DNA of 64,000 nucleotides from positions 10,224,928-10,288,927 of the forward strand of contig CM012955.1 of assembly GCA_000181795.3 (NCBI GenBank). Direction: 5' to 3'. The notes beneath the pieces were generated by a model. That model was not told the origin of the DNA. It did no database searches and saw only the letters and a list, made by a program, of their open reading frames with translations. Shown piece after piece: positions 40,142 to 53,900 of this stretch. This DNA is from Trichinella spiralis. Its lineage: Eukaryota; Nematoda; Enoplea; Trichinellida; Trichinellidae. The position numbers were made by a program, and so were the translations under genes. Numbering within the stretch: the first letter of the stretch is position 1; each line of letters opens with the position of its first letter.

Positions 40142-43100
40142 TTACAAATTATGAGACCCGGAAGCTTTATCACCGTTGGTATTCAACTCGTCTTCGGTAT
40201 TCATATCACCAGCAATCGGTAAAGCATCCCCTCTAAGCAATGCAAGGAGATGTGTATTTCTCTCATCAGACGTGTCGCACTGATAATTCAGCTCCAACAA
40301 CGTGCTACTACTTCCAGTTTGATCAGAAGTCAACATTGGGCTGACACTGGCAGCGTCGGCCTTGGTTCCACTTTCATTTTTCTCTTCTGAAGATTCTTCC
40401 ACACTCATCGCAATTGAACTATCGTCTGTTGTTTAAACGAACAATAAAAACATTATCAAACATTAATAAAAAAAATAATCTACAACCGTACTCACCAATT
40501 TCCATCACACTACCCGAAGAATGATGACGCTTTGACGCTTGCCATTCAACACTTTCAGGTGCGTCATCGTTCACCACCGCCGACACACGACGTCCCATTC
40601 TCTTCTTAACTCTCATTGAATTTTTACCTGAAACACAATTACTCACTCATAAAATCAAAAACAACGCAAAAAATCAATTCAAGGCTAAAAAAAGTTATTT
40701 GTATTTTCATGCCAATTAATGAGAATCAACTTTTCCACCTCATTTCGAATTCAATTAATGCAAAAATGATGAACGATTTGGCATACCTTTATCAGCCGTT
40801 TTCTTCGATACTCGCCTCTGTCGACGCTTCTGAGTTGTATCACCGTAGCGTTCTTTGTGTTCAACCGTTTCGCCAAGACGATGCAATTCCACATAATGCT
40901 GATCTTCAGTATTTTCATCATTCTAAATGAAATGGATAATTTTCATTTCGAATAAATTTCCCCCATCCTCCCCCCCCCATCTCTCACATATTCATCTTGA
41001 TAACTATCCAATGAAACATTTTCCCATCTGAAATGAAAAATAAAAAACCATATGAAGCAGAATTGAAAAAAAAATCTTCAAATCTGAATAATACTCAGGA
41101 ATTGGTATAGTTTTCAAGTTGGTCAAACGAACACGGTCGACAGAAACTCTTTTCAAACACAACGCAATATTGTCAATGTCGAACGACCGACGGGGACGAA
41201 CCCGAACCCCCGCAACCGGGCTTCGTCGTTTTTGGAGCCTGGTCCGGGCCGAAGATTTCTGAGCATCCGCTTTCTGCTGCTGCCGACCGCCGCCGGCCCT
41301 CGACGCCTTGGGTGTGGTCGCCTTGCGATTCTTCACTCGGTTGCGACACATCTTCTGCAGCTTCAACGCTCGGCTCTGCTTGTAGCTGCGCCTGGGACGA
41401 ACCGCCTGGCCAGCCTGGCGATGATAACGCTGGCGGTGGCGGCGGCGATTCACCGTTCTGGGCAATTTCAACGGCTTGTACAAGTTCTCCTTTTCCGGCT
41501 TCCACAACGACGTAGGCTCTTTCGAATTTTCTAACAAACGTCTCGCTTCTTCATCACCATCCCCATCAAGTTTTCGCTTTTTCCATTTCCTGAAAACAAT
41601 CAACCAGCAATTTGTTTCTTCTCGACCATCATCCAAATCAAATCAAACCAAAGAAATTTACCAAAGAATGCCCAACCAAGATTCAGGACACGCTCGAATT
41701 TTGCTGTATCGAATAGCTTCGTGTATTATATCTAGTGGAAAAATTATGCTATCCATTAACAAGAAAGAAGGGGAAGAAAAAAAAATAATGAAATCTTCTC
41801 ACCTTCGTCATGTTCAAACCATGGTCCCCGTCCCCGTTTCATGATGTTCTCGCTTTGACCATTCATGTCAAACTCACGATCAAAATAATTACCGCTGCTA
41901 GCCGGCAATGAACACAGATAACACAGCCCATAAGGCGGACACTGCTTACACAAACATTCATCCTTCTTCAAGTGAACCTTCGCTTTTCTACAAATGTCAA
42001 CACAAACATACTCTGAACAATTTTTATCAAAAACAAAAAAAAATTCACCCTAAAAAACTACCTCAAATACACACTTGATATCAAGTTTCTCATTAAAAAA
42101 TTCTTTAAATAGAATAATCTCACTTCATTTCTAAACTTAAATAAACTTCCAATACATTTTTCTACAAACTGTAAAATATCCCATAAAATAGTTTTTCTTA
42201 TAAAAAATATATTCTAAATCATGCATCAATTAATTATTTAATATAATAAACTTCATGTACAAACAAGCGAGCAATTTCACGTTTTCCTTTTAATAATATC
42301 CTCAACATTACAAAATGCTTACTTAAAATTTTGTTCCAAAAATAAAAACTAACACCAATGAGTAAAACAAAAAAAAACAAAAACAGTATCAGCATTTCAA
42401 TGACAAACAGCAGCACTGAAGTACAAAATGCCTGTCAAATCAGAATTATCAAATTAAATTAAAAGAAAATAAGACCTATCCAAATTACAGTAATTCTTAT
42501 GCAATTAACTATTTCCAACAGTGTAATAATCTGATAACTGTAAACTGAAATTTGAATGCACTTTTATGTCAGCATATAAACATTGCACTTTTCGCAACAA
42601 TTAAACGCAGTACAAATTAATATCAAGTTAAAATAAATGAAAAAGAAAAGAAATACTTACGCAGCTAAGCGTCTAATGTCGACAAAGTCTCCAATATATG
42701 AATCATCAATATAATTATATCGATCTGAAATGCGATATAAAACATCCCTAAAAATAAAAAAACAACACAAGCTAATTGTATAAATGTATAAACAATAAAA
42801 ATCACAGCATTACCGTTCAGTTTCTACGGTTGCTACAGGATTATCGATTTCAAGGTTATCATCTCGGATACATTCGTTAAGACGAGAAATCACAGTGTTA
42901 TTTCGTCTGATACGATTTTCAATAAGATGAAGTCTCGCTTTCATTCGATTATATATGCGACTGTTCTCGCTTGCGACATCACTAGAAACAATTCATCTTT
43001 CATAAAAAAGCTTTACAAAATATAAAAATAAAATATACTTTTTAATCGTTTCCGTTGGTTGTGAACTCGGTTCCTTCTGATCTGAAATTTCTTCTTCTTC

Positions 43101-44883
43101 AGAAATTTCTTTATCAGTAAGGTAACGAATGGTCGCTTGACGCTTTGCTTCTTCAGTCTCAGCGAAGATCATTTCGTTCATTGGGTTATGGCTGCTTATG
43201 TAAGACATATAGATGTAGCTTTTGAAGAAAAATTTGTTTTCCAATTCTTCTCTTTCAACACTGATGTACGATTTAGGTCGAAAAGCAAGCAAGGTCTCCA
43301 GTATTGAACCACTTTCTTGATACACCCTTTCCGGATTACTGACGTTGCGAAAAAGCTGTATAATTTCTTTTTTAGTATAACCGTGGAAGGTTTGCGTTTT
43401 AAATGAAAATCCACTTAATCTAAACCATAGATTCACTTGATCCGCTATTCGGCTGCTTTTGAAAAAATTTAGACACTCTTCTTTGTCGGGCAGTTTGTCA
43501 TCATTGGGAAGTTTTATCGAACGGATTTCACTGTGTTTGCTGACAAACAATCTCAATATACTGCAGCAGAAAATGTTTCGCAAACGACAAAGCAGTTTTT
43601 TGGTGATGTCAAAGATAGAAATCTTCGGCTTTTCATTCAATCGTAACCGCCTTCCGCGAATGCACTTCGCCTTGAACATTCTGTACTTCCGTGCATTTTT
43701 CATAAAATACTTCCTCAAATAATACAGCGTATGATTCGATCCAATTTTTTCCTCCCGAATTTCTGCAAGCTTCTTCTTCTTCATAACAAAAAAATTGTTC
43801 GCCCTGAATCTCATGCCTATGAGCGACCTCCATTTTACTTTGGAGCAAAGACTGATTAAGCAAAACGTATCAACTTTGAAACTTCTTTTCTTCTTAGATG
43901 GCAACAAAAATCTACGTCTTTTCGCCGCAATCCTGACTTCATCTTTTCGGTAAAGATCAGTCCGCTGAACAGGAAAATCTGAGCCGAAAGCCGATTTAGA
44001 GTAATGAAAATTTGAGTTCGCACCATAGCTTCTTCCTTTGAAATTAAACCGCGAAGTTGATCTAGCAACGCCACCGAAAAAGGGTCTCTGAAGCCTACTG
44101 AAGATCACTTCATGAGTCGGAGCCACAACAACTCTGGGCATTTCCATAGAATGAGAGCTTACAGTCTCCGGATTTTCCTTTGATTCTAAAGACATGATGG
44201 CTTCACAGATTTCTTCTGGAGTGTAAGCATCATGACATTGCGGAAAAGTAACTTCTTCCGTAAACACATTAGAATTGCCAGTAGAAGCTGAACTGACCTC
44301 CAATCCAATATTTCCAATTCCGATAACAGGTGGCGCAGCTAGAATACGCTTTACATTCTCAGATAAACCAGATTCTGCTCTTTCTACAGCGCTCTGTTCA
44401 GCAGAAGCATGCATTTTACTGTCAACAGTCTCATTTGGATCGTACATTTTTGATTTCTTAGGAAGAGATGAAATAGAGACTTTATGTATGGGAAGGCTGT
44501 GCGAGGTGCTTGGTGAATCATTCGCAGCATCCTCGAGAGCTTTCTGTTTTATTGCTTTACTTCTGCAAATAAGCTGCGCTTCACTGTGTGGAAGAGAATA
44601 CTTCACCCTCGACAGAGGATCACCGGACGCAGAAACGCCGTAATATCTCTTTAACACAGGTTTTCGGACAGAAGGATTCTGTGTCGATGAAGCCTTGTCG
44701 TTCGATGAGCTCACATTCGCTGGCGTTTCAGTCGCATCGGAACTTGGATGCAAAGGCTGGAGACCTTCACAGAAAATAAACATTACAAGTTAAAAAAACA
44801 AAGTTAACAATTGAATTACTAGATTGTAAAGTCGATTTTGAGATGATGCTGTGAGATGTATTTAGGTGATGAGGGGGATCCAT
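40142..44883 (-). CDS. KANSL1: KANSL1 (NSL1) homologue, NSL histone acetyltransferase complex scaffold
   Basis: Eleven exons: 44883-44820, 44764-43039, 42981-42814, 42747-42661, 41987-41803, 41731-41662, 41589-41095, 41027-40988, 40922-40787, 40627-40496 and 40425-40142; 3387 nt, 1128 residues (human KANSL1 1105). The diagnostic part is the PEHE region near residues 905-980: RSFDIDNIALCLK, then TIPIPEWENVSLDS, an acidic stretch and HRLGETVEHKERY, which parallels human TYDINNIVIP ... TPSWREVDL ... CEEMERARW. In KANSL1 this region docks the MOF/KAT8 acetyltransferase. A helical, probably coiled-coil stretch (IYNRMKARLHLIENRIRR) lies near 605-640 and a Cys cluster CLCKQCPPYGLCYLC at 693-707. Residues 860-900 are very basic. 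The 1726-nt exon 2 is mostly disordered. Exon 1 (MDPPHHLNTSH) is chosen because its donor phase (A|GT) fits; an alternative ATG at 44783 exists. Confidence 0.82.
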
Positions 44884-46146
44884 CTTTCATCACCGTGACG
44901 GTTGAAATGATGGAGTAAAGTAAAATTCTTTATTTCTTTCCTTGCAAAAATTTCAGTCGATCGCACTTTGAAAAAACGACAAAAGAAATCAGTCAGGGAA
45001 ATTTTTTTCCAATCCAACAATTCCAACACCCGTCAAGAACAAATTTTACATCCTTACTTTAATCAATTATCCAATGTCCTGATAAAATGACAATTAAGTG
45101 TAAATAAGTTATTAGTCATACTGTATATGTTACTTCAGCAGTAACAAAATTTTTTTAGAGGAAATAACTACTTACGTAATTTAAAAATAAATAAAATTCA
45201 ATTATTTCAGTTTTTTTAGTAATATACTGTTCATTAAAAACAATTTTTTGACATCAAAAGTAGCAACATTTACAGAAGAAAAAAATTACCTAAAATTTTG
45301 CAAAAAGTATATAAAATAAATTATAAGAATATTTAATTTATAAAAATATTTTTTGTACTAGTAATTCTTCTGAAAATACAATTACAGAAATTACAGTATG
45401 CATTGTTGAAATAAATTTGCTTCTCATTAATAAATAAAATTCAAATAAATGATAATTTAAGACATAATCACTTTAAGTAAGCTAAATTAATATACTTTAA
45501 AAATTTTCACTTGTCTTTATGCAAAGTTTACAAAAGGATTACTGTAACACATTTTTAATAAAGAATTTGTAGCAGTGTGCTTTTCAAAATTTATGCTTTA
45601 CCTTACCCTGCTTATTACATAAATATATCTACATAATGAAATTTGTGGAATTTATAAACATGTTCAATTCTTCCTGAACTCTTAAATATAAACTACATTT
45701 ATGACAGTAATAATGATATGCAAGCATTACTGCTATCAGTTGACTTTTAATTTTATGACGGCCTCCTAAATCACGTTGTTTTTTTCTGTGTTTAAGCATT
45801 TTAGTATTATCCAACACAAATAATGCTTGCTTTTTACCGCTGTAGTACTTAATACAACTGCCAGAGGGGACGATCTGGTATATGCTTTTCAGTATACTGT
45901 ATTATATTTAGATTATAAAAAAATGCATTACATTACAAAAATTATTTGCTTCTGCAATAAATTACGGCTGATTTTCAAAAATAATTATTATTTATTGCAT
46001 TTACATTCATTTATTTAATTTATAAGTAAACAGCTAAAGAACCACCTTTTTCATTTTTCAATCAGTTTCCTTATAACTATGATGCTGCAAATCTGAGATG
46101 CCTATAATATATGCAGAGCAAGATCATAGTAGCGACTGATGCAATG

Positions 46147-46182
<36 letters not shown>

Positions 46183-46989
46183 GAATGCGCAATTATGAAT
46201 TTGTGCTAGAGGAAAGAACATTGAAAACAGTTGTCGCATATGTAAACATAGAAAGATTATCATATGAACATCATATGATTTAATGAATTTCACATTTTTA
46301 AGCACTTTCAGACAGATGAAATCTGTTGAAAACTAAAATGCGGAATTTTTCAGTTTAGATAGAATTAAAACAAAAATTTTGCCTGTTGTGCTTGAAGGTG
46401 AAAATTATCGATGAACTGTTCTATGATCAGAGAGAAAGACTGTCGCCTGCTTAAAAATCCAATTTTAAAATTGTCAGATTTAAAATCTCCACAAGTCTTT
46501 CTGTGGTTACTGGACATGTACAGACAGTTTTCAGTCCACGATGAAGGCATTAGTCACATAAGTTAAACAAAACTAGTCGCTTTATCACTATAAAATATTT
46601 TTTACAAGACATGTTCAGGTGATTCAAGATAGTAGAAAAATTTTCACACGTTTTACCAAAATTTCCACAACTATTTTTAAGTGATAATTTTACTTTATTA
46701 AATCATATATATGCATATGTATGTATGTATGTTTCTTTTCAGAATAATAAATTGTATACTCGATATGTGTTTACCAGTTTCATTATGAGCCGATAAAGTT
46801 GGAAGAATATTCATTTTTAGAACAGCGCACGCTTATTTACTATTGTATTCGATTTAATGTTCAATTTAAATACAAAACACAGAGAGTAATTTGTAAAATT
46901 CTAACAAATCAGTGATGTCGACTAAATTAAGAAACAAAGGAAATGAAAAAATATTGTAAATTTTCAAAAACAATCACAATTGAGTGTCA
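44884..46989. other. Intergenic, AT-rich, with (TAA)n
   Basis: Upstream of KANSL1 and downstream of the SOX gene. Contains a (TAA)n microsatellite at 46145-46182 and short open frames of no recognised family. Confidence 0.6.
46145..46182. repeat. (TAA)n microsatellite
   Basis: About twelve uninterrupted TAA units. It encodes a poly-Tyr run in one minus-strand frame that is not a gene. Confidence 0.9.
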
Positions 46990-47589
46990 TCAAAAGGAAG
47001 AATTACCTAACCATGTAGAATTTGCATGAAAACTTTGTGGCCAGTAGTCGTAATAGGGACTGTTGCTTGCTGTGCAATGATGGTACGAGACACCAGTGGC
47101 CGATGTCGCTGTTGAATACTGGCATGAATTTGGAGTGTTTGGGAACATTTCAAACGGTCTGGATTGTAAAATGGACGTCAACCATGGATTCTGCTTTTCC
47201 AATGACAGTGGGGACGATTTGTCAGCTTTGTTCAGCATTCGTGGTGACTTTTCCTTCTTCTTCCTCGGCTTGTATTTGTAGTCTGGATATTCGATCGCGT
47301 GTAAAATGCGCAGACGATCCGCTTCTTCCATGAACGGGCGTCGGTCTTCGTCGCTCAGTTGGCGCCACAATTTACCCAACCATTTGCTCACTTCGGCGTT
47401 GTGCATTTCGGGCAGAATAGTTTTCACTTGTCGACGTTGAGCCTGCGCCCAGACCATGAAGCTATTCATTGGACGCTTTATACGATCTGGACTGCGCCGA
47501 CACTTTGTCGCATCTGTATAAGGGGTGTTTGAAAGTACAGTTCTATTGCAGTTAGTGATGTTTTGGGCAATCCTTTCCACAGAATGCAT
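46990..47589 (-). CDS. SOX-family HMG-box transcription factor
   Basis: Single uninterrupted frame of 199 residues from ATG at 47589. Residues about 36-112 form an HMG box of SOX type: [44 protein letters not shown] and [20 protein letters not shown] (usually RPMNAFMVW) is the SOX core that bends DNA at ACAA sites. The words AQAxRR and GKLWRxL resemble group E, while other positions fit groups C and F, so the group is left open. The C-terminal part is rich in Ser, Tyr, Pro and Trp and may be a transactivation region. No intron is needed, and upstream exons cannot be excluded. The 5' flank has TATACATA-type low-complexity sequence at 47600-47730. Confidence 0.9.
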   Translation of the reverse strand: MHSVERIAQNITNCNRTVLSNTPYTDATKCRRSPDRIKRPMNSFMVWAQAQRRQVKTILPEMHNAEVSKWLGKLWRQLSDEDRRPFMEEADRLRILHAIEYPDYKYKPRKKKEKSPRMLNKADKSSPLSLEKQNPWLTSILQSRPFEMFPNTPNSCQYSTATSATGVSYHHCTASNSPYYDYWPQSFHANSTWLGNSSF

Positions 47590-47599
47590 ATCGAAAATT

Positions 47600-47730
47600 T
47601 ATTTCACTTTATTTATATTTCACTGATATACATATATGCATACACACATACATACATGTATATGTATGTGCTTGTGAGAGTGTATTTAAATACATACATA
47701 TATACATATATAAATATATGCACGTGTCTA
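47600..47730. repeat. TATACATA-type low-complexity tract
   Basis: Mixed ATACATA/TGTATATG repeats in the SOX 5' flank with local self-complementarity. Confidence 0.7.
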
Positions 47731-50193
47731 ATTATTGCAGACAAGGCAAACAAGTCTTCGTTGTTTGATTGCCTTTTAACAAAGCCGATGACGATATAAT
47801 CAGCCGTGATTCACTCACTGCTATACATCAATCAAGCTTATCGACCATTGTTGTGATCCTTAAAGATGACAAGCATGTGAATCGGGTCGAAAGAACGCCA
47901 CTGCAGCAAGTTTGGTTTTCCATTGAAAACTACTTTACTAAATTCATATAGTTTTTTTTAATTATAAAATCAGGGCAAAAAGACTCTTCTTCTTTGGCCA
48001 TGCTTTGCACACTGTACTACTTACTGTACTGCAGCTATTGTGCTGATTAACCTGAATATTTTTTTAAAAATATTTTTACATTTTATGCAAATTATTATTG
48101 ACATAATTTCATAAAATAATTTACAATTGTTTAAATTTAGATGTTTTGTTTATTTTTCATTTCAAATTCTCATTCATTCAAAAAGCAAATTATTATTTTA
48201 AAAATAGCAGATCTAACTAAATTCATTTTTTATTTTAAAAAATCAATGCGGAAATTGTAAACGAACTGCAATTACGATTGGCTTGTTAACACACTGAATA
48301 TGTATTGTTTACTTTCTGCTGAGAAGTAGTAAGCCTTGTTTGAAGTGCTTGATTGCTAATTTTTGATGTCGAAAATTAATTCGATAATTTATTGAAATAA
48401 TATTTTTTAAATAGTTTTTTTAAATCAACTATAGTTTTTTCTCTGTTTGCATCGTACAATTAGAAAAATAGTTTCAAAAAAGTCTGCCAAATGTTTGTTT
48501 CACTGACAGTTGCCAATTGCCAGCAGCAATACTGTAATTTGAACTACTGGGAAAATGGTGTTCGAGAGATGTCAAACGATGGAATCGGAGTGAATTACGA
48601 GCTTGCCTGGGGCGTCGTCCATCCGGGGATGGTGGTCATCAGAAGGGCCGTCCATGGTGAGTCATGGTCACGTGCTGTTTCTGGGGTGGCAGTCGTTCTC
48701 AGCACCGGATATCTTTACCCGCACAGTAAACGAACAAATAAACAAACAAACAAACAAACAGTTGAAAATAAATTCGACAATACACTTGATGGATCGGTTG
48801 CTTCGACCGGGTCTGTTATCGTTCATCACTTTCCACCGTCACAGGCTGCTTCAGCAAGACAAACTGGTCACAAAACAATTTCAGAACACGCCCACCGTGA
48901 CGAATCACTTTCCCACAAATTGCTACACTTCTTTCTCCAAGCTATTCATCTATTGACAAAAGAAGTATATTCTAAATGTTTTTTTCTTCAAATTTTAATT
49001 CAATGCATCTCCTCTCTTCTTTTTTTGTTGTTTCTTCTCTTTTGTTCTAACAATATGCTAATCACCGACACGCTGATATCAATAGCACAAAATTTACATA
49101 TTCACTCCCTGTTGACGTCATCAATTTCCTTCCAGGTGAAAAAGAGATTTCATCTCAATAAGAATAGAAAACAATTATCACAGTTATTATTTCATTTTTC
49201 AAAATCTGCAACACAAAGCTGTCTGTCTATGGCAAAAATAACGGAAAAATGCATTTGATCGATGGTGAGTTTCAGTCGGCGGTGAATGAGAGGCGTATAT
49301 TTAAAAAAAATTTCCATATCATTAAGTATACAGAAAAAGCGCTAGACTGAGAAAATAATAATTATAATTATAATGGAAGAAAAGAAAAAGATTAGCTGGA
49401 AAAAATTAACACTTTTTTTTCAATTTTCAAAACTCGTTTTATTTTTGACAAATGACATGATCAAATACAGTACAGGCAAGAAAAGCAGGCGCGAATTGCT
49501 CTTCTTTGTTGTATGTAAAATTCTTTTATTTATACCATCATCCATCATTGTTGGCTGGGAAAGAAAGGCGAAAAAGTGTTCATTTTTCATACACGCTTCA
49601 GAGTGGATTTTCCAAGTATGAATAATAAAAATAATAATAGTAATAATAATAATAGCAATGAAGTAATAAATAAAAAGGATGAGAAAAAAACACATTTGGT
49701 AAGGTCGACACCGATATCTCGGCATCGTCAACATCGGTTCTGAAAAGCAAAACATATATAAAAAATATTTTTCATTTTTTTTCTTGTTGAAAACAATATA
49801 TTGAAAAAAACATTTTTCTGAGATGATTACAAGACCACAGCAACTGACGGACAAGCATTGCAGCATATCGCAGTTGTTGTGTGATCGTGTAGACGCTGAT
49901 GGCAAAAAAAAGAACAATCCCGATAAGCACTGCTATAAAAAAAGGAAAAAAAACAGTATAAGCAGGGGAGGTGTGACGTATTTCATGACCATTGCTTAGG
50001 CGGTGCTTTGTTTTTGCTTCGTGTTGGTTGGAAGGAGAGAAAATAAAGACATGGAAAATTAGAAGCTATTCTAAACAAAAAATGTGCGCACAGCTTGCAC
50101 ACATGCCCATTCGATGTAGGCTAATGGATATGCGCTGCTAATTGTGTATATTCCTCTGTTGCGGCCGTAGATTTTGTTCAAATAATTTTCTGA
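47731..50193. other. Intergenic between SOX and CK1 gamma
   Basis: Mostly AT-rich. An isolated GC-rich patch lies at 48560-48730, open for some 250 codons on the plus strand but of low complexity. On the minus strand the same patch reads a 19-codon start (MDGPSDDHHPRMDDAPGKL, 48655-48599) ending at a GTAATT donor. No downstream partner exon was found, so no gene is called. Confidence 0.5.
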
Positions 50194-50714
50194 TCAACTT
50201 TCATTTTTGTTCGCTCTGGTCTTCGCTCTGGCTCGTTTAAAGCAACAGCATCTGAAATGCAGTGGAACAATGTGATGCACAGTTGGATGTTGAAAAAACT
50301 GTGAAAAGAAAGAGGGAGAAAAAAGCAATAATTTTCTGCATACTTTGTATCACAGTCGCCAGAATCCATCTGAGGATTGATCGGCTGCTGAGAACGTACA
50401 CCGGGATCATCAACCACGTCGACCGTATTCGAATTGATCGCCTGTTGTTTCAAAATAATGCAATTAAAATAAACAACAATCAAACAAACAAATAAACATC
50501 ACTGAATCGCAGACCATTACTGAACTATGGTGCCTATCGTTGTGCAGAACGGCAAGCAGCGCGGTGGATTGTCGAAAGTTGCGCATGCGATCTTCGGCTT
50601 TTTGAGGATTGGATGACAAGCGCCTTTTTTCTGCTTCTTTCGACGAATTCGGCACCGCATCAGACAAGTGAAACGACGAGCTTGGCGTTGCCTTAAAGTG
50701 AGAAGCATATCAAG

Positions 50715-50749
<35 letters not shown>

Positions 50750-50922
50750 ATACTGCTTGGTTCAATTTGCTTGTCCAGTCAAATTCATTGTCGTAAGACC
50801 AACAGTTGCGATCCATGACTGATTTGAACAATTCCCAACAATAATCATAGTCTGGCGTTTCGAAAAAGTCCAAACGTCGAGAATAGCGCAAGTAGACGGC
50901 AAATTCTTCTACAAAACAACAG

Positions 50923-50954
<32 letters not shown>

Positions 50955-53900
50955 TTGTATATGTGTGCTTGCAGACAAAAAGGGCAAACCAATTTTACCT
51001 GGAAAACCTTCACATAACACTTCCACCGGAGTTGCCCGTTTGGTGTCACCGATTTTCTGATAACGTTCTTTTAAAGTGTCCGCTTTCAGACCTTGCCATG
51101 GCAAACTTCCACGAAGGAAATACATGAACATGTGCCCCAACGCTTCCAAATCGTCTCGGCGACTTTGTTCTATAAAAATGAAATTTTAAACACAAACTAA
51201 ATTAATTCGCTTCCATCTTTCTCATTCACCACATTATCTCAATGCATGCATGTATGCAACATAGCATACGCATATTAATTACAATGTAGTTGGAATACGC
51301 AATGTTGGAAAACTGAATATTTAAAAATTAGATTTAAAAAAGAGAATCTTTTCCTTAATCTATAAAAATAATAATAGCAAACTGATTGAACCCAATTACA
51401 TCTAAAATCAATTAAACATATATACTGTTTGCAAAGCATCAATTGATATTAGAAAAAAAAAGAAAGTTCAGTTTTCCACAAATACAAATAACTCGAAATG
51501 TTCTTCCCCTCGCTTTTTAATCTTCCCATTCATCAAAACTACGCACAAACGACGTTCATTGAGCAAAAAATCGTTGAAGCGTCAAAAGCAATTTCAATAA
51601 AACGCCAGTTATGAATTAAAAAGAAAAAAAGATTTTTTTTCTTCTTATGAATCTCTGAAAAGCATTGACAATCAACCTCTCATAATTGCACTTTCAAGCT
51701 TCGCTTGTTCTATTCTTCTCGGCTGTTCTTAGTCATCATCATCATCATTATTATTCATTATATTTTATCAGAAATAAGAAAAAAAACTAATCAGTATTGA
51801 AAATAATTCAAATTTGCACAAACACTACTCATATTATGCAAAAATGGCTATTGCATTTCAACGGGCTGGAAAAAGGTGCAGCAAGATTCCAATGAAGTGA
51901 AGAAAATCGTAATAAATTAAAAGATGGGGAAAAATCAAACTAAGAAAAAATCTTCAGCAAATAAAACTTCCACTTTACAAGAAGTGGTACCGCACTTTTC
52001 AAAAGCATCTAATTAATGTACGTTGAATCAATGCAATTTTCAATGGATAAAATTCTCCTCCCTGCGCGCAAGTGATTTTTTATCCAATTTTATAACAATC
52101 GATACATTTTCTGCGAGCTCGATTCACCGATATGTGTGTACCGCTTTTCACTCAAATCTTAATTCAATGGAACAAAACACAGAAAAACTTATCCCCGACA
52201 TCCTACTTGCAACCGTCAGCAACTACGCCTTGCCCCTCCCCCCCCCTCAAAAAAATAATTAAAATAGATAAATAACACTTTTTTTCATTAGAGAATTGTA
52301 AATTATCAGCGGAGTAGATTATTATGTGGCGAAGAGAATTTGTTGTTGTTTCAACAAATCCATTCATTCACCGCTTGAAAACAAGACTCATCTGCGATGC
52401 TTATTGATCCACTACTAAATATATATTATATATATATGGTAAACAATTCAAGCCAACTATTGACGGCCTGCTATTCGATTTGCCGTTTGACCCTGTTGGC
52501 AACAAGCATGCTTGCGAGTCTGAAAATCTCCGGCCCATGACCGAAATGCTATCGAAATTGCAACGCTGCTCAAAATGCAACTACTGCAGCTTGTTATGCA
52601 AAACCAACCAATTCAATTTCCAACCTCCGTTAATACTGAATTCCTAGTTGACACGAGCGTGATTTATTACAAGAAGCGAATTCGTTGTTCAAATCACTGG
52701 GCCCGTTTTACAACAACACATGCATATATTTATTTATTTATTTATTTATACAAGTAGGATATCCCAGTTGATTTCAACTTTCTCTCCTTCTATACAAACA
52801 CTTGTTTATCCATTTTTGTATGACGAATTTTTTCAAACCATTCTAAAATTCCGCGCCGTATAAACAGCTGCAGTTAATTGCTAAGCTATCACGCCAATCA
52901 ATTTCATCACCTCTGCTAGTGCAAAAGAAAAAGAGAAACAACAACACTGATAGGAAATAAATATGAAAATGCATTATGTAAATGTAGCTGCACCAGTAAC
53001 CATCAATAATAAGAATAGTGATAATAAATGAAACTGTTCTTTGTACACAGAATCGATCGAAAAGAATGGAAAGAGAGAGTGCATTTTTCGAAATAAAACC
53101 TCGCAAAGTTGTATCTGACAGAGTGTAAGCGAATTAATTCTATTTAAACATTGAAGAACTGAAACTATAAACAGCAAACACATGTGAACATGATGAAAGT
53201 CCGACAGCAATTAGCTGAGCCGTTCAGTGGAGCAGAAAAATTCAATTATACTTCTGCAACATGCAAATTGCGAACAGTGAACTGATAAAAGATTCAAAGA
53301 AAAAACTAACAACTAACAATAGTTATTTCAGAGAATAAAATACAGAAATAAATAAGAAAAACAAAATAGCCTACCTCGACCCAAATGAGTGTTGATGGAC
53401 ATGTATCTTGCGGTACCAGTCAACGATTTGTGCTCTCGGTAAGGGATGTGCTTGCTGGTGTCCGGATCGATGTACTCTTTTGCTAAGCCGAAGTCGATTA
53501 TGTGGACAATGTGTTGTTTACGAGTTGAGTGACGACCGATGAGGAAATTTTCCGGCTTCACATCCCGATAAATCAAATGCTTCGAGTGGACATATTCCAT
53601 GCGCCGTAACAGCTGCATGGCGATCATGCAAACCGTCTTCACCGAAAATTTTCTATCGCTAAGATCGAACAAATCTTCCAACGAGTGACCGAGCAGTTCC
53701 ATCACCAGAGCGTTATATTTGCCGCATGGACCAAAATAATGCACTTGGGGTATACCCTCTGCAAAAGCAAAAACACCATTAAATACGACAACAAATTTTC
53801 AATTATTTTTTCTTATTTTTGTCTGGTTGTTCCTTTTTCTACAAATTCAACATCAGCTATTGAAAGCAATCCTGTAAATCTACTTCCAAATTCGATAAAC

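Noticed and set aside
48491-49258. 255-codon plus-strand open frame
   Set aside because: Low-complexity (TNKQTNKQT, poly-Leu, Ser-rich), overlaps a GC-rich patch by chance, shows no domain and sits between two minus-strand genes without splice-linked partners.
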